Shown here: positions 34,050 to 42,775 of the stretch, piece after piece | Layout of the letters: each line of letters starts with the position of its first letter | Position numbering within the stretch: position 1 is the stretch's first letter | Source of the DNA: CAVRGQ01 sp963720785 | GTDB lineage: Bacteria; Actinomycetota; Acidimicrobiia; IMCC26256; DASPTH01 | Assembly: GCA_963720785.1 (NCBI GenBank) | Contig: CAVRGQ010000004.1 | Span: 868,001 to 932,000 of the forward strand | Direction: 5' to 3' | Length of the DNA stretch: 64,000 nucleotides | Translations under genes and position numbers: made by a program | The notes under the pieces: model-generated | The model's input: only the letters and a program-made list of their open reading frames with translations | Told to the model about the DNA's origin: nothing | Databases searched by the model: none

Positions 34050-34868
34050 CTACTTCCGCTTGCCGGCTTCCTTGATTGCCGCGGTGAGGTTGCTGCGCAC
34101 GGCCTGCGTGGATTCCAGGAAGAACGCGAGCCCGTTGAGCTCGGTGACACCGCGTGTCGCGGTGCGGATGCCCTTCGTCTCCATCGCGCGGTGCACCGTG
34201 CGCTTGTTGATCTGCACGATGTCGGACGGGATCGTCGCGATGCGCTGCGCGATCCGCAGCACCTCGTCGTCGAGCGCGTCGGGCGCGAACGTGCGGTTCG
34301 CCATGCCGAGCTGCACCGCCTCCTCGGCGGTGAGCGGCCCGCCGGTGAGCATCAGCTCCATCGCCCCGCGGAAGCCGAGCAGCCACACCGGATACTGGAA
34401 GTCGGGCGGGCTGATCACGGTGACGACCGGGTAGCTGATCGACGCGTCCTCCGCCAGGTACACGAGGTCGCACGCGGCCATGAGCTCGGTGGCCCCCGCC
34501 ATCGCGTACCCGTGCACCTGGGCGATCACCGGCTTGGCCATGTCCCAGATGCTCGTCCATGTGTGGGTGACGTGGCGGGCCCAGTCGGCAGGGCCGCCCG
34601 CGGTGTACGCCGGCCGACCCTCGGAGAGCGGCGACTTGAGGTCGTAGCCCGACGAGAAGCACGGGCCCGCCCCGCGGATCACGGTGACGCCGACCTCGGG
34701 ATCGCGGTCGGAGCGCTGGAGCTCCTCGTGGATCGCGCTCCGCAGCTCGTTGGAGATCGCGTTGCGCCGCTCGGGCCGGTTGAGCGTGAGCCGCCGCACC
34801 CGCGGCGCGGGATCGTCGACGAGGAGCACCGGGGGGACCGGCTCGACGGCGGGGTTGGTGTCGGTCAT
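34050..34868 (-). CDS. Enoyl-CoA hydratase/isomerase family protein
   Basis: The 272-aa crotonase-fold protein has PCFSSGYDLKS and GYAMAGATELMAACDLVYLAE as oxyanion-hole strands. SPPDFQYPVWLLGFRGAMELM occupies the region of the catalytic acids, where the classical Glu pair is not clear. ATG 34868 shares one base with the stop of the F420-enzyme gene (TGATG), indicating a coupled pair. It ends directly beside the convergent lipocalin-like gene (adjacent stops). Its reaction (hydratase, isomerase or hydrolase) is open. Confidence 0.8.
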   Translation of the reverse strand: MTDTNPAVEPVPPVLLVDDPAPRVRRLTLNRPERRNAISNELRSAIHEELQRSDRDPEVGVTVIRGAGPCFSSGYDLKSPLSEGRPAYTAGGPADWARHVTHTWTSIWDMAKPVIAQVHGYAMAGATELMAACDLVYLAEDASISYPVVTVISPPDFQYPVWLLGFRGAMELMLTGGPLTAEEAVQLGMANRTFAPDALDDEVLRIAQRIATIPSDIVQINKRTVHRAMETKGIRTATRGVTELNGLAFFLESTQAVRSNLTAAIKEAGKRK

Positions 34869-35917
34869 CACGCCTCCGTCGTCTCCCTCGTGCCGGCGAG
34901 CTCGGCCATCAGCGCGAGCGCCTCGGGCTGGTTCGTGCGGATGGTGAGCTCGGTGACGCCGCAGCATGTCCACGGCTCGAAGCGTTCCTTGATGCGCGCC
35001 GGTGATCCGTAGAGCCCGCCGTTGTCGATGAACTCGTCGGGCACCGCGGCGATCGCCTCGTCCTTGCGCCCGGCGAGGAACAGCTCCTGGATGCGCTCGG
35101 CCGCGTCGCCGAAGCCGCGGCGGATCATCGCGTCCTTGTGGAAGTTGCGGTCCTTGGAGCCCATGCCGCCCACGTACATGCCGAGCATCGGCTTCACCGC
35201 GTCGAGCGCGCCCTGCACGTCGTCGGTGATCGTGACCGAGCACCCCGACGAGATCGCGAGCGTCGAGAGGTCGCGCCCCGAGCGTGCCGCACCCTCCTCG
35301 AGCAACGGCCGGAACGACGCCGCGTTGTCGGGGACCATGCCCATGGTCATCCAGCCGTCGGCGATCTCCGCGGTGAGCCGCACGTTCTCGGGCCCGCCGG
35401 CGGCGATGTAGATGGGGATGTCGGGGTTCATGTGCAGGATCGACTTGAGCGGCTTGCCCAGGCCCACCGAACCCGGCCCGTCGTAGGGAAGCGAGATCGC
35501 GTCGCCGTGGTACTCCACCGGCGCCTTGCGCGCGAACACCTGGCGCATGATCGCGACGGTGTCGCGCGTGCGGGCCAGCGGCTTCGACCACGGTTGGCCG
35601 TACCAACCCTCCACGATCTGCGGGCCGGACAGGCCGAGCCCGGCGATCACCCGGTTGCCGCCCGCGAGCGCGTCGATCGTGCCGAAGTGCATCGCGGTGG
35701 CGGCGGGGGTGCGCGCCGCGATCTGGACGACCGACGTGGCGAGCCGGATGCGGGTGGTGATCGCGGCGAGGTAGGCGAGGGGGCTGAACGCGTCGGCTCC
35801 GTAGGCCTCGCTCGACCAGACCGCGTCGTAGCCGAGGTCCTCGCAGCGGCGCACGTTCTCGATCGGCACCGCGAGGTCGCGGCCGTTCCACATCTCCAGC
35901 AGGTAGCCCAACTTCAT
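34868..35917 (-). CDS. F420-dependent luciferase-like oxidoreductase, Rv3520c-like paralogue
   Basis: The 349-aa protein from ATG 35917 (an upstream in-frame ATG 35926 is possible) has LGYDAVWSSEAYGADAF, SVVQIAARTPAATAM, GLGLSGPQIVEGWYGQPWSKPL and YIAAGGPENVRLTAEIADGW. It is similar to the protein at 27459-28469 and to the Rv3520c group. It is transcribed with the hydratase gene and is divergent from the alcohol dehydrogenase gene. Cofactor F420 is inferred from family. Confidence 0.9.
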   Translation of the reverse strand: MKLGYLLEMWNGRDLAVPIENVRRCEDLGYDAVWSSEAYGADAFSPLAYLAAITTRIRLATSVVQIAARTPAATAMHFGTIDALAGGNRVIAGLGLSGPQIVEGWYGQPWSKPLARTRDTVAIMRQVFARKAPVEYHGDAISLPYDGPGSVGLGKPLKSILHMNPDIPIYIAAGGPENVRLTAEIADGWMTMGMVPDNAASFRPLLEEGAARSGRDLSTLAISSGCSVTITDDVQGALDAVKPMLGMYVGGMGSKDRNFHKDAMIRRGFGDAAERIQELFLAGRKDEAIAAVPDEFIDNGGLYGSPARIKERFEPWTCCGVTELTIRTNQPEALALMAELAGTRETTEA

Positions 35918-35967
35918 GGCCCGCATGCTGTCACACGGGTGCCCGAGCAGGCGCGGTCACGGGTCGC

Positions 35968-35973
35968 TAGCCT
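35968..35973 (+). promoter_or_regulatory. Leaderless-type -10 (TAGCCT) before alcohol dehydrogenase
   Basis: TAGCCT is followed by eight bases and then ATG 35982, without any ribosome-binding site. This matches the spacing at 44418 and 50715. Call based on sequence pattern only. Confidence 0.4.
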
Positions 35974-35981
35974 CCGCGGCC

Positions 35982-37041
35982 ATGACGAACAAGCCGGCGA
36001 ACATGACCGCCTACCAACTGGTCGAGTGGGGCCAGCCGGCCCGCTTCAACGAGGTGCCGGTGCCCGAGCCCGGCCCCGACGAGGTCCGGCTGTTGGTGGC
36101 CGGCGTCGGCCTGTGCCACAGCGACATCATGTTCCTCGACGCGCCTCCCGGCGCGATCCCGTACCCGCTGCCCTACACGCTCGGTCACGAGACCGCGGGT
36201 TGGGTGGAGGCATGCGGCGCGGGCGTCGACGACCTCGCCGAGGGCCAGGCGCTCGCCGTCGTCGGCGTGCCGTCGTGCGGTGCGTGCCACTGGTGTGTGC
36301 GTGGTCACGACAACTACTGCCAGCGCGGGCAGATGGGCCGCGGCTACGGCGAGGACGGCGGGCTCGCGCCGTACCTCGTGGTGTCGCGCCGCGAGCTCGT
36401 GCCGTTGGCCACCCTCGACCCGCGCCGCGTCGGCCCGATCACCGACGCCGGCGTGACCTCGTACCACGCGGTGAAGAAGGCGCTACCGAAGCTCGAGCCC
36501 GGCACCACCGCGCTCGTCATCGGCGCGGGCGGCCTCGGCGGGTACGCCGTGCAGTACCTCCGGTTGCTCTCCCGGGCCCAGGTGATCGCGGTCGACCAGG
36601 CCCAGCACCGGCTCGACTTCGCGCAGGAGCTCGGCGCCCACCACACGCTGCTCTCCACCGGCGACAACGGCGCCGATCTCGTCGCGCAGATCCGCGAGCT
36701 GAGTGGCGGCGAAGGGTGCGCCGGGGTGTTCGACTTCGTCGGCGACGACGGCACGATGGCGATGGCGCTCCAGTGCGCCGCGCATCCTCGGCACCGTCGG
36801 CATCGTCGGCGCCGGCGGCGGTCGCACCTACGTGGGCTGGGGTGCGCTGCCGCTCGAGTGCGACCTGTTCGTGCCCATGGCCGGGTCGATCTCCGACCTC
36901 CAGGAGGTCGTCGCCATCGCCGAGTCGGGCGCGCTGCGCATCGAGGTGGAGCTGTTCCCCTTCGAGCAGACGCCCGAGGCGTATGAACGGCTGCGCCACG
37001 GCACCCTGCGCAGCCGGGCGGTCGTCACGCCCAACGGCTGA
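35982..37041 (+). CDS. Zinc-dependent alcohol dehydrogenase, MDR family (frameshifted near 36780)
   Basis: The repaired enzyme is about 352 aa. The first frame has the catalytic-zinc region GLCHSDIMF and LGHETAGWV, and the structural-zinc cysteines C-G-A-C-x2-C-x7-C. The Rossmann GAGGLGGYAVQYL then follows to MALQCA. The second frame resumes with RILGTVGIVGAGGG and ends in RSRAVVTPNG. One extra base near 36780 separates them. The cofactor strand VIAVDQAQHRL ends in Asp, predicting NAD. An alternative start is ATG 36003 (MTAYQLVEW). No operon partner on the + strand. Confidence 0.85.
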
Positions 37042-37078
37042 GCCGGGCTCCGTGCCGAACGGCTGAGCCGGGCTCCGT
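37033..37078 (+). repeat. Two-copy 21-bp direct repeat spanning a stop codon
   Basis: AACGGCTGAGCCGGGCTCCGT occurs at 37033-37053 and again at 37058-37078, with a 25-bp period. The first copy holds the stop codon of the alcohol dehydrogenase gene. This resembles the 19-bp array at 30887, which also begins at a stop codon. Confidence 0.85.
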
Positions 37079-37087
37079 TCCCGCTGG

Positions 37088-37093
37088 TACCGT
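37088..37093 (+). promoter_or_regulatory. Leaderless-type -10 (TACCGT) before MarR gene
   Basis: TACCGT is followed by six bases and ATG 37100, with no RBS in the gap. The spacing fits leaderless initiation. Support is moderate because the hexamer is GC-rich. Confidence 0.4.
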
Positions 37094-37099
37094 GCGCCG

Positions 37100-37546
37100 A
37101 TGGCCCGGCTGGACGACCTGCAGCGCGTGGAGCGCGCCATCGTCCGCATCGGCCGGGCCGGCCAGAGCCGGGAGGCCGCCCGCACCCGCGCCGAGCGCTC
37201 CGGCGTGCAGCTCTCCCGGCCGTCGATCTCGATCATCTCCGCGCTGCACACGTCGGGGCCGATCCGCCTGTCGCGGTTGGCGCGCATCACCCACCTCGAG
37301 GCGCCGCTCGTGAGCCGCGAGACCGCGTCGCTCGTGGCCGAGGGCTACGTGTCGCGTACACCCGACCCCACCGACGGCCGCGCCACGATCGTGAAGCTCA
37401 CCGCCAAGGGCCGCAAGGCCTACCAGAAGTACCGCGACGCGGTCGACGGCATCGTCGCCGAGGCGTTCGAGGGCTGGAAGGCCACCGATCTCAAGGCGTT
37501 CGCCGACTACCTCGAACGCATGGCGGGCGACGTCACCCTCCGGTAG
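37100..37546 (+). CDS. MarR family transcriptional regulator
   Basis: The 148-aa protein has a winged-helix core: SIISALHTSGPIRLSRLARI, THLEAPLVSRETASLVAEGYV as recognition helix region, and SRTPDPTDGRATIVKLTAKG as the wing, which is the canonical MarR D-x-R motif. Flanking helices would form the dimer interface. It likely represses or activates a neighbouring catabolic gene in response to an aromatic or acyl ligand. The NTF2-like gene follows 45 bp later. Its operator cannot be assigned. Confidence 0.9.
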   Translation: MARLDDLQRVERAIVRIGRAGQSREAARTRAERSGVQLSRPSISIISALHTSGPIRLSRLARITHLEAPLVSRETASLVAEGYVSRTPDPTDGRATIVKLTAKGRKAYQKYRDAVDGIVAEAFEGWKATDLKAFADYLERMAGDVTLR

Positions 37547-37591
37547 CTTGCGCGCACACGCTGCTGGCATCTCGGCCGAGGGGGAACCACC

Positions 37592-38029
37592 ATGACCATG
37601 TCCATCGAGGAGATCTCCGACCGGCTGGAGATCCAGGACCTGTTCGTCCGCTACACGTACGCGCTCGACACGCAGGACTGGGATGCCTTCGACAGCATCT
37701 TCACACCGGATGCGCAGATCGACTACACCGCGATGGGCGGCAGCGTCGGCGACCTCCCCAGCACCATGAAGTTCCTGCGCGAGACGATGGTGATGTTCCC
37801 GTCGTACCAGCACATGACGAGCTCGAGCACGATCAAGGTCACCGGCGACACCGCCGAGGCGAAGACCATCTGCCACAACCCGATGGTCCTCGACGCGAAC
37901 GACGACCCCACGCTCATGCTCTGCGGCCTCTGGTACGTCGACAAGCTGGTGCGCACCGCCGACGGCTGGCGCATCAAGGAGCGGGTCGAGGAGAAGAGCT
38001 ACATGAAGATCTTCCCGGGCAAGGCCTGA
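37592..38029 (+). CDS. NTF2-like (SnoaL-type) protein
   Basis: The 145-aa protein has DLFVRYTYALDTQDWDAFDSIFTPDAQIDY, a central YQHMTSSSTIKV strand and GWRIKERVEEKSY at the end, which matches SnoaL/ketosteroid isomerase-like folds. ATG 37592 follows GAGGGGG; a second ATG at 37598 is possible. The 5-bp gap to the TetR gene suggests a common transcript. The substrate is unknown. Confidence 0.8.
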   Translation: MTMSIEEISDRLEIQDLFVRYTYALDTQDWDAFDSIFTPDAQIDYTAMGGSVGDLPSTMKFLRETMVMFPSYQHMTSSSTIKVTGDTAEAKTICHNPMVLDANDDPTLMLCGLWYVDKLVRTADGWRIKERVEEKSYMKIFPGKA

Positions 38030-38033
38030 GCGC

Positions 38034-38702
38034 TTGGCCCGCGACGCGACGGCGACGAGGGAGAGCCTGCTCGCGACCGCGCGTCGGCTGTTCGCCCGCG
38101 ACGGCATCTACCAGGTGCCGCTGAAGCAGGTCGTCCAGGAGTCGGGGCAGCGCAACACCTCCGCGCTCCACTACCACTTCGGCAACCGCGAGGCGCTGCT
38201 GTTCGCGATCATCGGGCGCAGCGACGCCGAGATCGAGGCGGAGCGCGCCGAGATGCTCGCCGCGCTCGAAGCCGTCGCCCGGCTCGACGACCTGCCCGCG
38301 CTGGTGGAGGCGCTGGTCGTGCCGTTCAGCCGCCCGCTCGCCACGCAGGAGGGGCGCGAGTTCCTCGCGATCATCGCCCAGATGTCGTCCACCTTCGACC
38401 AGTGGGACGCCGAGGCCGACACCGTGCCCACGCAGGCGCAGCGCACCTTCCGGCTGATCGGCGCCTGCCTCACCGACGTCCCGCCCGACGTGCGCCACGA
38501 GCGCGTCACCGTGTTCCTCGGTCTCACCACCGAGGCGCTGGCGCGGCGGGCGCGTCAGATCGACCGGGGTGACACCCTCGCCCTCGCGCACGACGAGTTC
38601 GTGCACAACCTCGTCGACATGTCCGTCGGCGCGCTGCGCGCGCCCGCAGTCCATCTGCCTGCCGCCCATTTGCCTGCTGCCCATTTGGAGGAACGACCGT
38701 GA
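38034..38702 (+). CDS. TetR family transcriptional regulator
   Basis: The 222-aa protein from TTG 38034 has an N-terminal TetR helix-turn-helix: ESLLATARRLFARDGIYQVPL followed by QVVQESGQRNTSALHYHFGNREALL, ending about residue 60. A long helical ligand-binding domain follows. The tail carries the repeat HLPAAHLPAAHL encoded by a 15-bp tandem repeat, which is unusual. Its stop overlaps the start of the ipdF-like gene (GTGA), so both are coupled. It may control this region, though its operator is not known; the CTGACG palindromes at 44393 and 50683 are candidates. Confidence 0.85.
   Translation: MARDATATRESLLATARRLFARDGIYQVPLKQVVQESGQRNTSALHYHFGNREALLFAIIGRSDAEIEAERAEMLAALEAVARLDDLPALVEALVVPFSRPLATQEGREFLAIIAQMSSTFDQWDAEADTVPTQAQRTFRLIGACLTDVPPDVRHERVTVFLGLTTEALARRARQIDRGDTLALAHDEFVHNLVDMSVGALRAPAVHLPAAHLPAAHLEERP
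38652..38687 (+). repeat. 15-bp tandem repeat within TetR C-terminus
   Basis: CATCTGCCTGCCGCC (38652-38666) and CATTTGCCTGCTGCC (38667-38681) are followed by a partial CATTTG. They encode HLPAA twice and HL. Replication slippage at the 3' end of the gene is the likely origin. Confidence 0.8.
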
Positions 38703-39472
38703 ACACCGCCGTCCCCGTCCCGCCCTACGTCGAGGGCCACGGCCTGCTCGCTGGCAAGGGTGTGCTCGTCACCGCCGCGGCCGGCTCCGGCATCGGCTTC
38801 GCCGTCGCGAAGAAGTGCCAGGAAGAAGGCGCGCGCGTCGTCATCTCCGACAAGCACGAGCGCCGGCTCGGTGAGTCGGCCGCCGCGCTCGGGGGCGTGC
38901 CGGCGGTGGTGGGTGACGTCACCAACGAGGAGTCGGTGCAGGCGATGTTCGCCTTCGCCGCGGAGCAGCTCGGTGCAATCGACGTGCTGATCAACAACGC
39001 GGGCCTCGGCGGCACCGCGAACCTGCACGAGATGACCGACGACCAGTGGAACGTCGTGCTCGACGTCACCCTCAACGGCACGATGCGCTGCACGCGCGCC
39101 GCGCTGCACCACATGTACGCGAACGGCCACGGCGTGATCGTGAACAACGCGTCGGTGATCGGCTGGCGGGCGCAGGAGGGACAGTCGCACTACGCGGCGG
39201 CGAAGGCCGGCGTGATGGGGCTCACCCGCTGCGTCGCGATCGAGGCCGCGCCGCACAACGTGCGGGTGAACTGCGTGGCGCCCAGCCTCGCGATGCACGC
39301 GAACCTCGCCAAGGTCACGAGCGACGAGCTGCTCGCGGAGCTGTCGGCCCGCGAGGCGTTCGGGCGCCCGGCCGAGCCGTGGGAGGTCGCCAACGTGATG
39401 GTGTTCCTCGCGTCCGACTACTCCGCCTACATGACCGGCGAGGTGCTGTCGGTCTCCAGCCAGCACCCGTGA
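38699..39472 (+). CDS. ipdF: IpdF-like short-chain dehydrogenase (HIP-CoA pathway)
   Basis: The 257-aa SDR has the uncommon cofactor motif VTAAAGSGIGFA, then ISDKHERRLGE, NNAGLGG, NNASVIGWRAQEGQSHYAAAK and a C-terminal TGEVLSVSSQHP. These are the features I recall for Rv3559c/IpdF, which oxidises 5-hydroxy HIP-CoA intermediates of steroid C/D ring breakdown. GTG 38699 overlaps the TetR stop. EchA20, IpdA, IpdB and IpdC homologues lie 5 kb downstream, which agrees with the assignment. Confidence 0.75.
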   Translation: MNTAVPVPPYVEGHGLLAGKGVLVTAAAGSGIGFAVAKKCQEEGARVVISDKHERRLGESAAALGGVPAVVGDVTNEESVQAMFAFAAEQLGAIDVLINNAGLGGTANLHEMTDDQWNVVLDVTLNGTMRCTRAALHHMYANGHGVIVNNASVIGWRAQEGQSHYAAAKAGVMGLTRCVAIEAAPHNVRVNCVAPSLAMHANLAKVTSDELLAELSAREAFGRPAEPWEVANVMVFLASDYSAYMTGEVLSVSSQHP

Positions 39473-39504
39473 ACCGGCCCCGTCGCGGGCCCGGCGAACT
39501 GGCG

Positions 39505-39510
39505 TAGTCT
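39505..39510 (+). promoter_or_regulatory. Possible -10 (TAGTCT) for luciferase-like gene
   Basis: TAGTCT precedes ATG 39556 by 45 bases, leaving a leader with an AGGGGGAT RBS. The hexamer fits actinobacterial -10 elements. No clear -35 is seen. Confidence 0.35.
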
Positions 39511-39555
39511 CCCCGGATCGCCCGACCCGAGGGCGGCTCGATCAGGGGGATCGCA

Positions 39556-40677
39556 ATGGAGTTCGGCCTCTTCACGGGGATGTACTGGCCAAATCACCGG
39601 CGGGCGGTGCAGACCGAAGCCGAGATGTGCCACGCGGAGCTCGACCTCGTGAAGGCGGCCGACCGTGCCGGGTTCAAGTACGTGTGGGTCGCCGAGCACC
39701 ACTTCCTCGAGGAGTACTCGCACCTCTCGGCCAGCGAGGCGTGGATGGCCTACACGCTCGCGGTCACCGACAACATCCACATCGGCTCCGGCATCATCAA
39801 CGTCACCCCACCGGTGTGCCCGCCGGCGCGCGTCGCGGAGAAGGTGGCGATGCTCGACATGCTGGCGCCCGGCCGCTTCGAGTGGGGCACCGGTCGCGGC
39901 TCGTCGTCGGAAGAGGTGTTCGGCTTCGGCATCGAGTCGATGGACATCACCCGCGAGATGTACGACGAGGCCCTCCCGCAGATCATCGAGATGATGGGGC
40001 CCGAGCCCTACGGCCCCTACGAGGGCCGGTTCTTCTCGATGCCGCGCCGCAACGTGCTGCCGAAGCCGGTCACCCTCCCGCACCCGCCGATCTGGGTGGC
40101 GGCCGGCTCGCCGGGGACATTCGAGAAGGCAGGCAAGCTCGGCATCGGCGTGCTCTGCTTCAGCTTCTCGGGCGTCGAGGACCTCAAGCCCCTGATCGAC
40201 GTCTACAAGGAAGCGATCAAGGACGCCGACCCGGTCGGTGGTTACGTCAACGACAACGTGATGGTCACCACCACCATGACGGTGAGCGAGGACGGCGACC
40301 GCGCCCGCGACGTGTTCGCCAACGCACAGGCCGACTACCACACGTCGCTGGTTGCGAAGTACCTCGACTCCTTCCCGCAGACCGCCGGCATCGACAAGGT
40401 CCCCACGCTCAAGGACCCGATCCCGCGCGAGATCGTCGACGAGCTCATCGCCGCGAAGCGCGTCGCGGTGGGCACACCCGACGAGGCGATCGCGACGCTC
40501 GAGACCTACCGCGCGATCGGCGCCGACCAGGTGGCGTTCGGGCTCATGGCCGACGACACACCGCTCGATGCCGCGATCGAGTCGGTCGAGGTGTTCGGCA
40601 AGCACGTGCTCCCCGAGTTCGACAAGGACCCGGTGCACTCCACGACGCGCCAGCGCGTCGCTCAGCTCGGGAGCTGA
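39556..40677 (+). CDS. Luciferase-like flavin/F420 monooxygenase or oxidoreductase
   Basis: The 373-aa protein has VWVAEHHFLEEYSHLSASE, IGSGIINVTPPVCPPARVAEKVAMLDML and FEWGTGRGSSSEEV, which is the LuxA-type (bacterial luciferase) branch of the LLM superfamily, differing from the F420 subgroups elsewhere in the window. It could be FMN-dependent. It has its own promoter and is convergent with the next SDR gene (12 bp gap). The substrate is not known. Confidence 0.85.
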   Translation: MEFGLFTGMYWPNHRRAVQTEAEMCHAELDLVKAADRAGFKYVWVAEHHFLEEYSHLSASEAWMAYTLAVTDNIHIGSGIINVTPPVCPPARVAEKVAMLDMLAPGRFEWGTGRGSSSEEVFGFGIESMDITREMYDEALPQIIEMMGPEPYGPYEGRFFSMPRRNVLPKPVTLPHPPIWVAAGSPGTFEKAGKLGIGVLCFSFSGVEDLKPLIDVYKEAIKDADPVGGYVNDNVMVTTTMTVSEDGDRARDVFANAQADYHTSLVAKYLDSFPQTAGIDKVPTLKDPIPREIVDELIAAKRVAVGTPDEAIATLETYRAIGADQVAFGLMADDTPLDAAIESVEVFGKHVLPEFDKDPVHSTTRQRVAQLGS

Positions 40678-40689
40678 GCGCGGGCTCGA

Positions 40690-41445
40690 CTACAGCGCGC
40701 TGACGTCGAGGTAGGGCGGGGGCTCGCCGCCGCCGTGCACCGCGAGGTTGGCGCCACTCACGTACGACGCGAGGTCCGACGAGAGGTACACGCACGCGTC
40801 GCCGATGTCGGACGGGTTGGCGATGCGCCCGAGCGGCACCGTCGCGCCGACTGCGGCGATGCCGGCCTCGTCGCCGTAGAAGAGGTGCGCCTGCTCGGTG
40901 CGCACCATTCCCGCGGTCACGCAGTTCACCCGCACCTTCGGGGCCCACTCCACCGCGGTGGTGACGGTGAAGTTGATGATCCCGGCCTTCGCCGCGCCGT
41001 AGGCCGCGGTCTTCGGCGTGGGGCGCATGCCGCTCACGCTCGTGATGTTCACGATCGAGCCGCCGTCGCCCTGCTGCATCCAGTGGTTGGCGCGCTGTGC
41101 GCAGTACATGGTGGACAGCAGGTTGAGCTGCACGATCCGCTCGGTGAACCGCGGCGGGGCATCGGTGGAGTCGGCCGGCGGTGACCCGCCTGCGTTGTTC
41201 ACCAGGATGTCGATCCGCCCGAGCCGCTCGACCACCGCGTCGACCATCGCGAACGCGGCCTCGCCGTCGCGGATGTCGGCGCTGAAGAAGGCCCAGCCGT
41301 CGGGCAGGTCGTCGACCTCCTTGCGGGCGCACACCGCGACGGTGGCGCCGGCGTCGGCGAACCGCCCGGCGATGCCTCGGCCCACACCCTTGGTGCCGCC
41401 CGTGACCAGGACGACCTTGCCGCTGAGATCGATCTCCAAGCTCAC
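40690..41445 (-). CDS. Short-chain dehydrogenase, Rv3549c-like
   Basis: The 251-aa SDR has TGGTKGVGRG, CARKEVDDLPDG, NNAGGSPPADS, and YGAAK as YxxxK, ending in HGGGEPPPYLDVSAL. The GGGEPPxYL end and NNAGGSP loop match the Rv3549c-type SDRs found beside echA20 in mycobacteria; this is from memory. Its expected role is a dehydrogenation in HIP/side-chain breakdown. GTG 41445 is divergent from the hydratase gene by 20 bp. Confidence 0.8.
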   Translation of the reverse strand: MSLEIDLSGKVVLVTGGTKGVGRGIAGRFADAGATVAVCARKEVDDLPDGWAFFSADIRDGEAAFAMVDAVVERLGRIDILVNNAGGSPPADSTDAPPRFTERIVQLNLLSTMYCAQRANHWMQQGDGGSIVNITSVSGMRPTPKTAAYGAAKAGIINFTVTTAVEWAPKVRVNCVTAGMVRTEQAHLFYGDEAGIAAVGATVPLGRIANPSDIGDACVYLSSDLASYVSGANLAVHGGGEPPPYLDVSAL

Positions 41446-41455
41446 GGGCGTAACG

Positions 41456-41461
41456 TAGCTT
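41456..41461 (+). promoter_or_regulatory. Possible leaderless -10 (TAGCTT) before hydratase gene
   Basis: TAGCTT is followed by four bases and ATG 41466; the gap to the divergent gene is only 20 bp and lacks an RBS. Spacing is shorter than the 6-8 bases seen at other sites, so the call is weak. Confidence 0.3.
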
Positions 41462-41465
41462 CCCG

Positions 41466-42236
41466 ATGGGCTCGCGGCAGTTCCTCACCCTCGACTCGGC
41501 GGACCGGGTCACCCACATCACGCTCGACCGCCCCGAGAAGCGCAACGCGCTGGGGCTCGCGGTGATGCAGGAGCTGCTCGGCGCGCTGCGCGACGTGCCC
41601 GCCGAGAGCGCGGTCGTGGTGCTCGGCGCCAACGGGCCCGCGTTCTCGTCGGGCCACGACCTCTCCGAGATGCTCGAGCGCGAGGCCGAGTTCTACGACG
41701 AGCTGTTCGCGGTGTGCACCGACCTCATGCTCGCACTGCACGAACTGCCCCAGCCGGTGATCGCCCGGGTGCAGGGCGTCGCCACCGCGGCGGGTTGCCA
41801 GCTGGTTGCCGCGAGCGACCTTGCGGTCGCCGCCGACACCGCGTGGTTCGCCACCCCCGGCGTGCGCATCGGCCTGTTCTGCTCCACCCCGATGGTGCCG
41901 CTGTCGCGTGCGATCGGGCGCAAGCGCGCGCTGGAGATGCTGCTCACCGGTGAACCCGTGACCGCAGCCACCGCGGCCGAGTGGGGCCTGGTGAACCGCG
42001 TCGTCCCGGCGGAGGAGCTCGACGACGCGGTCGACGCGCTGCTCGCCCCGATGCTGCGCGCGAGCGCGTCGGTGCTCGCCCTCGGCAAGCGCACCTTCTA
42101 CGCGCAGGTCGACCGCACCGAGGCCGACGCCTACGGCGTGGCCGAACCGGTGATGGCCGACAATGCGATCGACCCGGTCGCGCAGGAGGGCATCGACGCC
42201 TTCCTCACCAAGCGCGACCCGCAGTGGCCGGCATGA
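41466..42236 (+). CDS. Enoyl-CoA hydratase/isomerase family protein (ECHDC3-like)
   Basis: The 256-aa crotonase protein has AFSSGHDLSEMLE and GVATAAGCQLVAASDLAVAAD. TPGVRIGLFCSTPMVPLSRAIGRKRALEML lies where catalytic acids usually sit, with no Glu there, as in the ECHDC3-like branch. A non-hydratase role or a non-catalytic role is therefore possible. It is coupled to the following GNAT gene by a 4-bp overlap (ATGA). It is divergent from the Rv3549c-like SDR. Confidence 0.85.
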   Translation: MGSRQFLTLDSADRVTHITLDRPEKRNALGLAVMQELLGALRDVPAESAVVVLGANGPAFSSGHDLSEMLEREAEFYDELFAVCTDLMLALHELPQPVIARVQGVATAAGCQLVAASDLAVAADTAWFATPGVRIGLFCSTPMVPLSRAIGRKRALEMLLTGEPVTAATAAEWGLVNRVVPAEELDDAVDALLAPMLRASASVLALGKRTFYAQVDRTEADAYGVAEPVMADNAIDPVAQEGIDAFLTKRDPQWPA

Positions 42237-42757
42237 CCGCCTCGGCGGTCGCGCTCCACGGCCAGGTCGTGACCCTCCGTCCCCCGACGGCCGACGATGT
42301 CGCCGCGCTGGTGGCCATCCGGACCCATCCCGACGTGTGGGATCGTTGGGGTGGAGGCGACGACCCGACCGCCACGGTGACGGCGGAGGTCGACGACACC
42401 ACCACGGTCGGGTTCGTCATGGAGGTCGACGGGCGCGTCGCCGGCTGGATCTCCTGGTACGAGGAGTCCGACCCCGAGTACCGCCACGCGGGCATGGACC
42501 TCTACGTGGACCCCGAGTTGCGCGGCAGGGGAGTGGGTCCCGACGCGGTGCGCACCCTCGCCCGCCACCTGCTCACCGACCGGGGCCACCACCGCCTGGT
42601 GATCGACCCCGCGGCCGACAACCTCGCCGCCATCCGCGCCTACGAGAAGGTCGGCTTCAAGCCGGTCGGCATCATGCGCGCGTACGAGCGCGGTATCGAC
42701 GGCACCTTCCACGACGGCCTGCTCATGGATCTCCTCGCCGACGATCTCACCGACTGA
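42233..42757 (+). CDS. GNAT family N-acetyltransferase (aminoglycoside 6'-acetyltransferase-like)
   Basis: The 174-aa protein carries the acetyl-CoA loop GMDLYVDPELRGRGVGPDAVRTLARHLL and the last-strand IRAYEKVGFKPVGIMRAYERG, ending DGLLMDLLADDL, the layout of AacA/AAC(6')-like and RimJ-like proteins. Start ATG 42233 overlaps the hydratase stop. Resistance is not implied; environmental members have varied substrates. It ends 18 bp before the convergent HNH gene. Confidence 0.85.
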   Translation: MTASAVALHGQVVTLRPPTADDVAALVAIRTHPDVWDRWGGGDDPTATVTAEVDDTTTVGFVMEVDGRVAGWISWYEESDPEYRHAGMDLYVDPELRGRGVGPDAVRTLARHLLTDRGHHRLVIDPAADNLAAIRAYEKVGFKPVGIMRAYERGIDGTFHDGLLMDLLADDLTD

Positions 42758-42775
42758 CGCCGCACCGTCGCCCGC

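Noticed and set aside
42233..42757. Aminoglycoside acetyltransferase as a resistance gene
   Set aside because: Only the general GNAT/AAC(6') shape is seen; nothing marks a transferable resistance cassette, and the gene is coupled to a hydratase gene.
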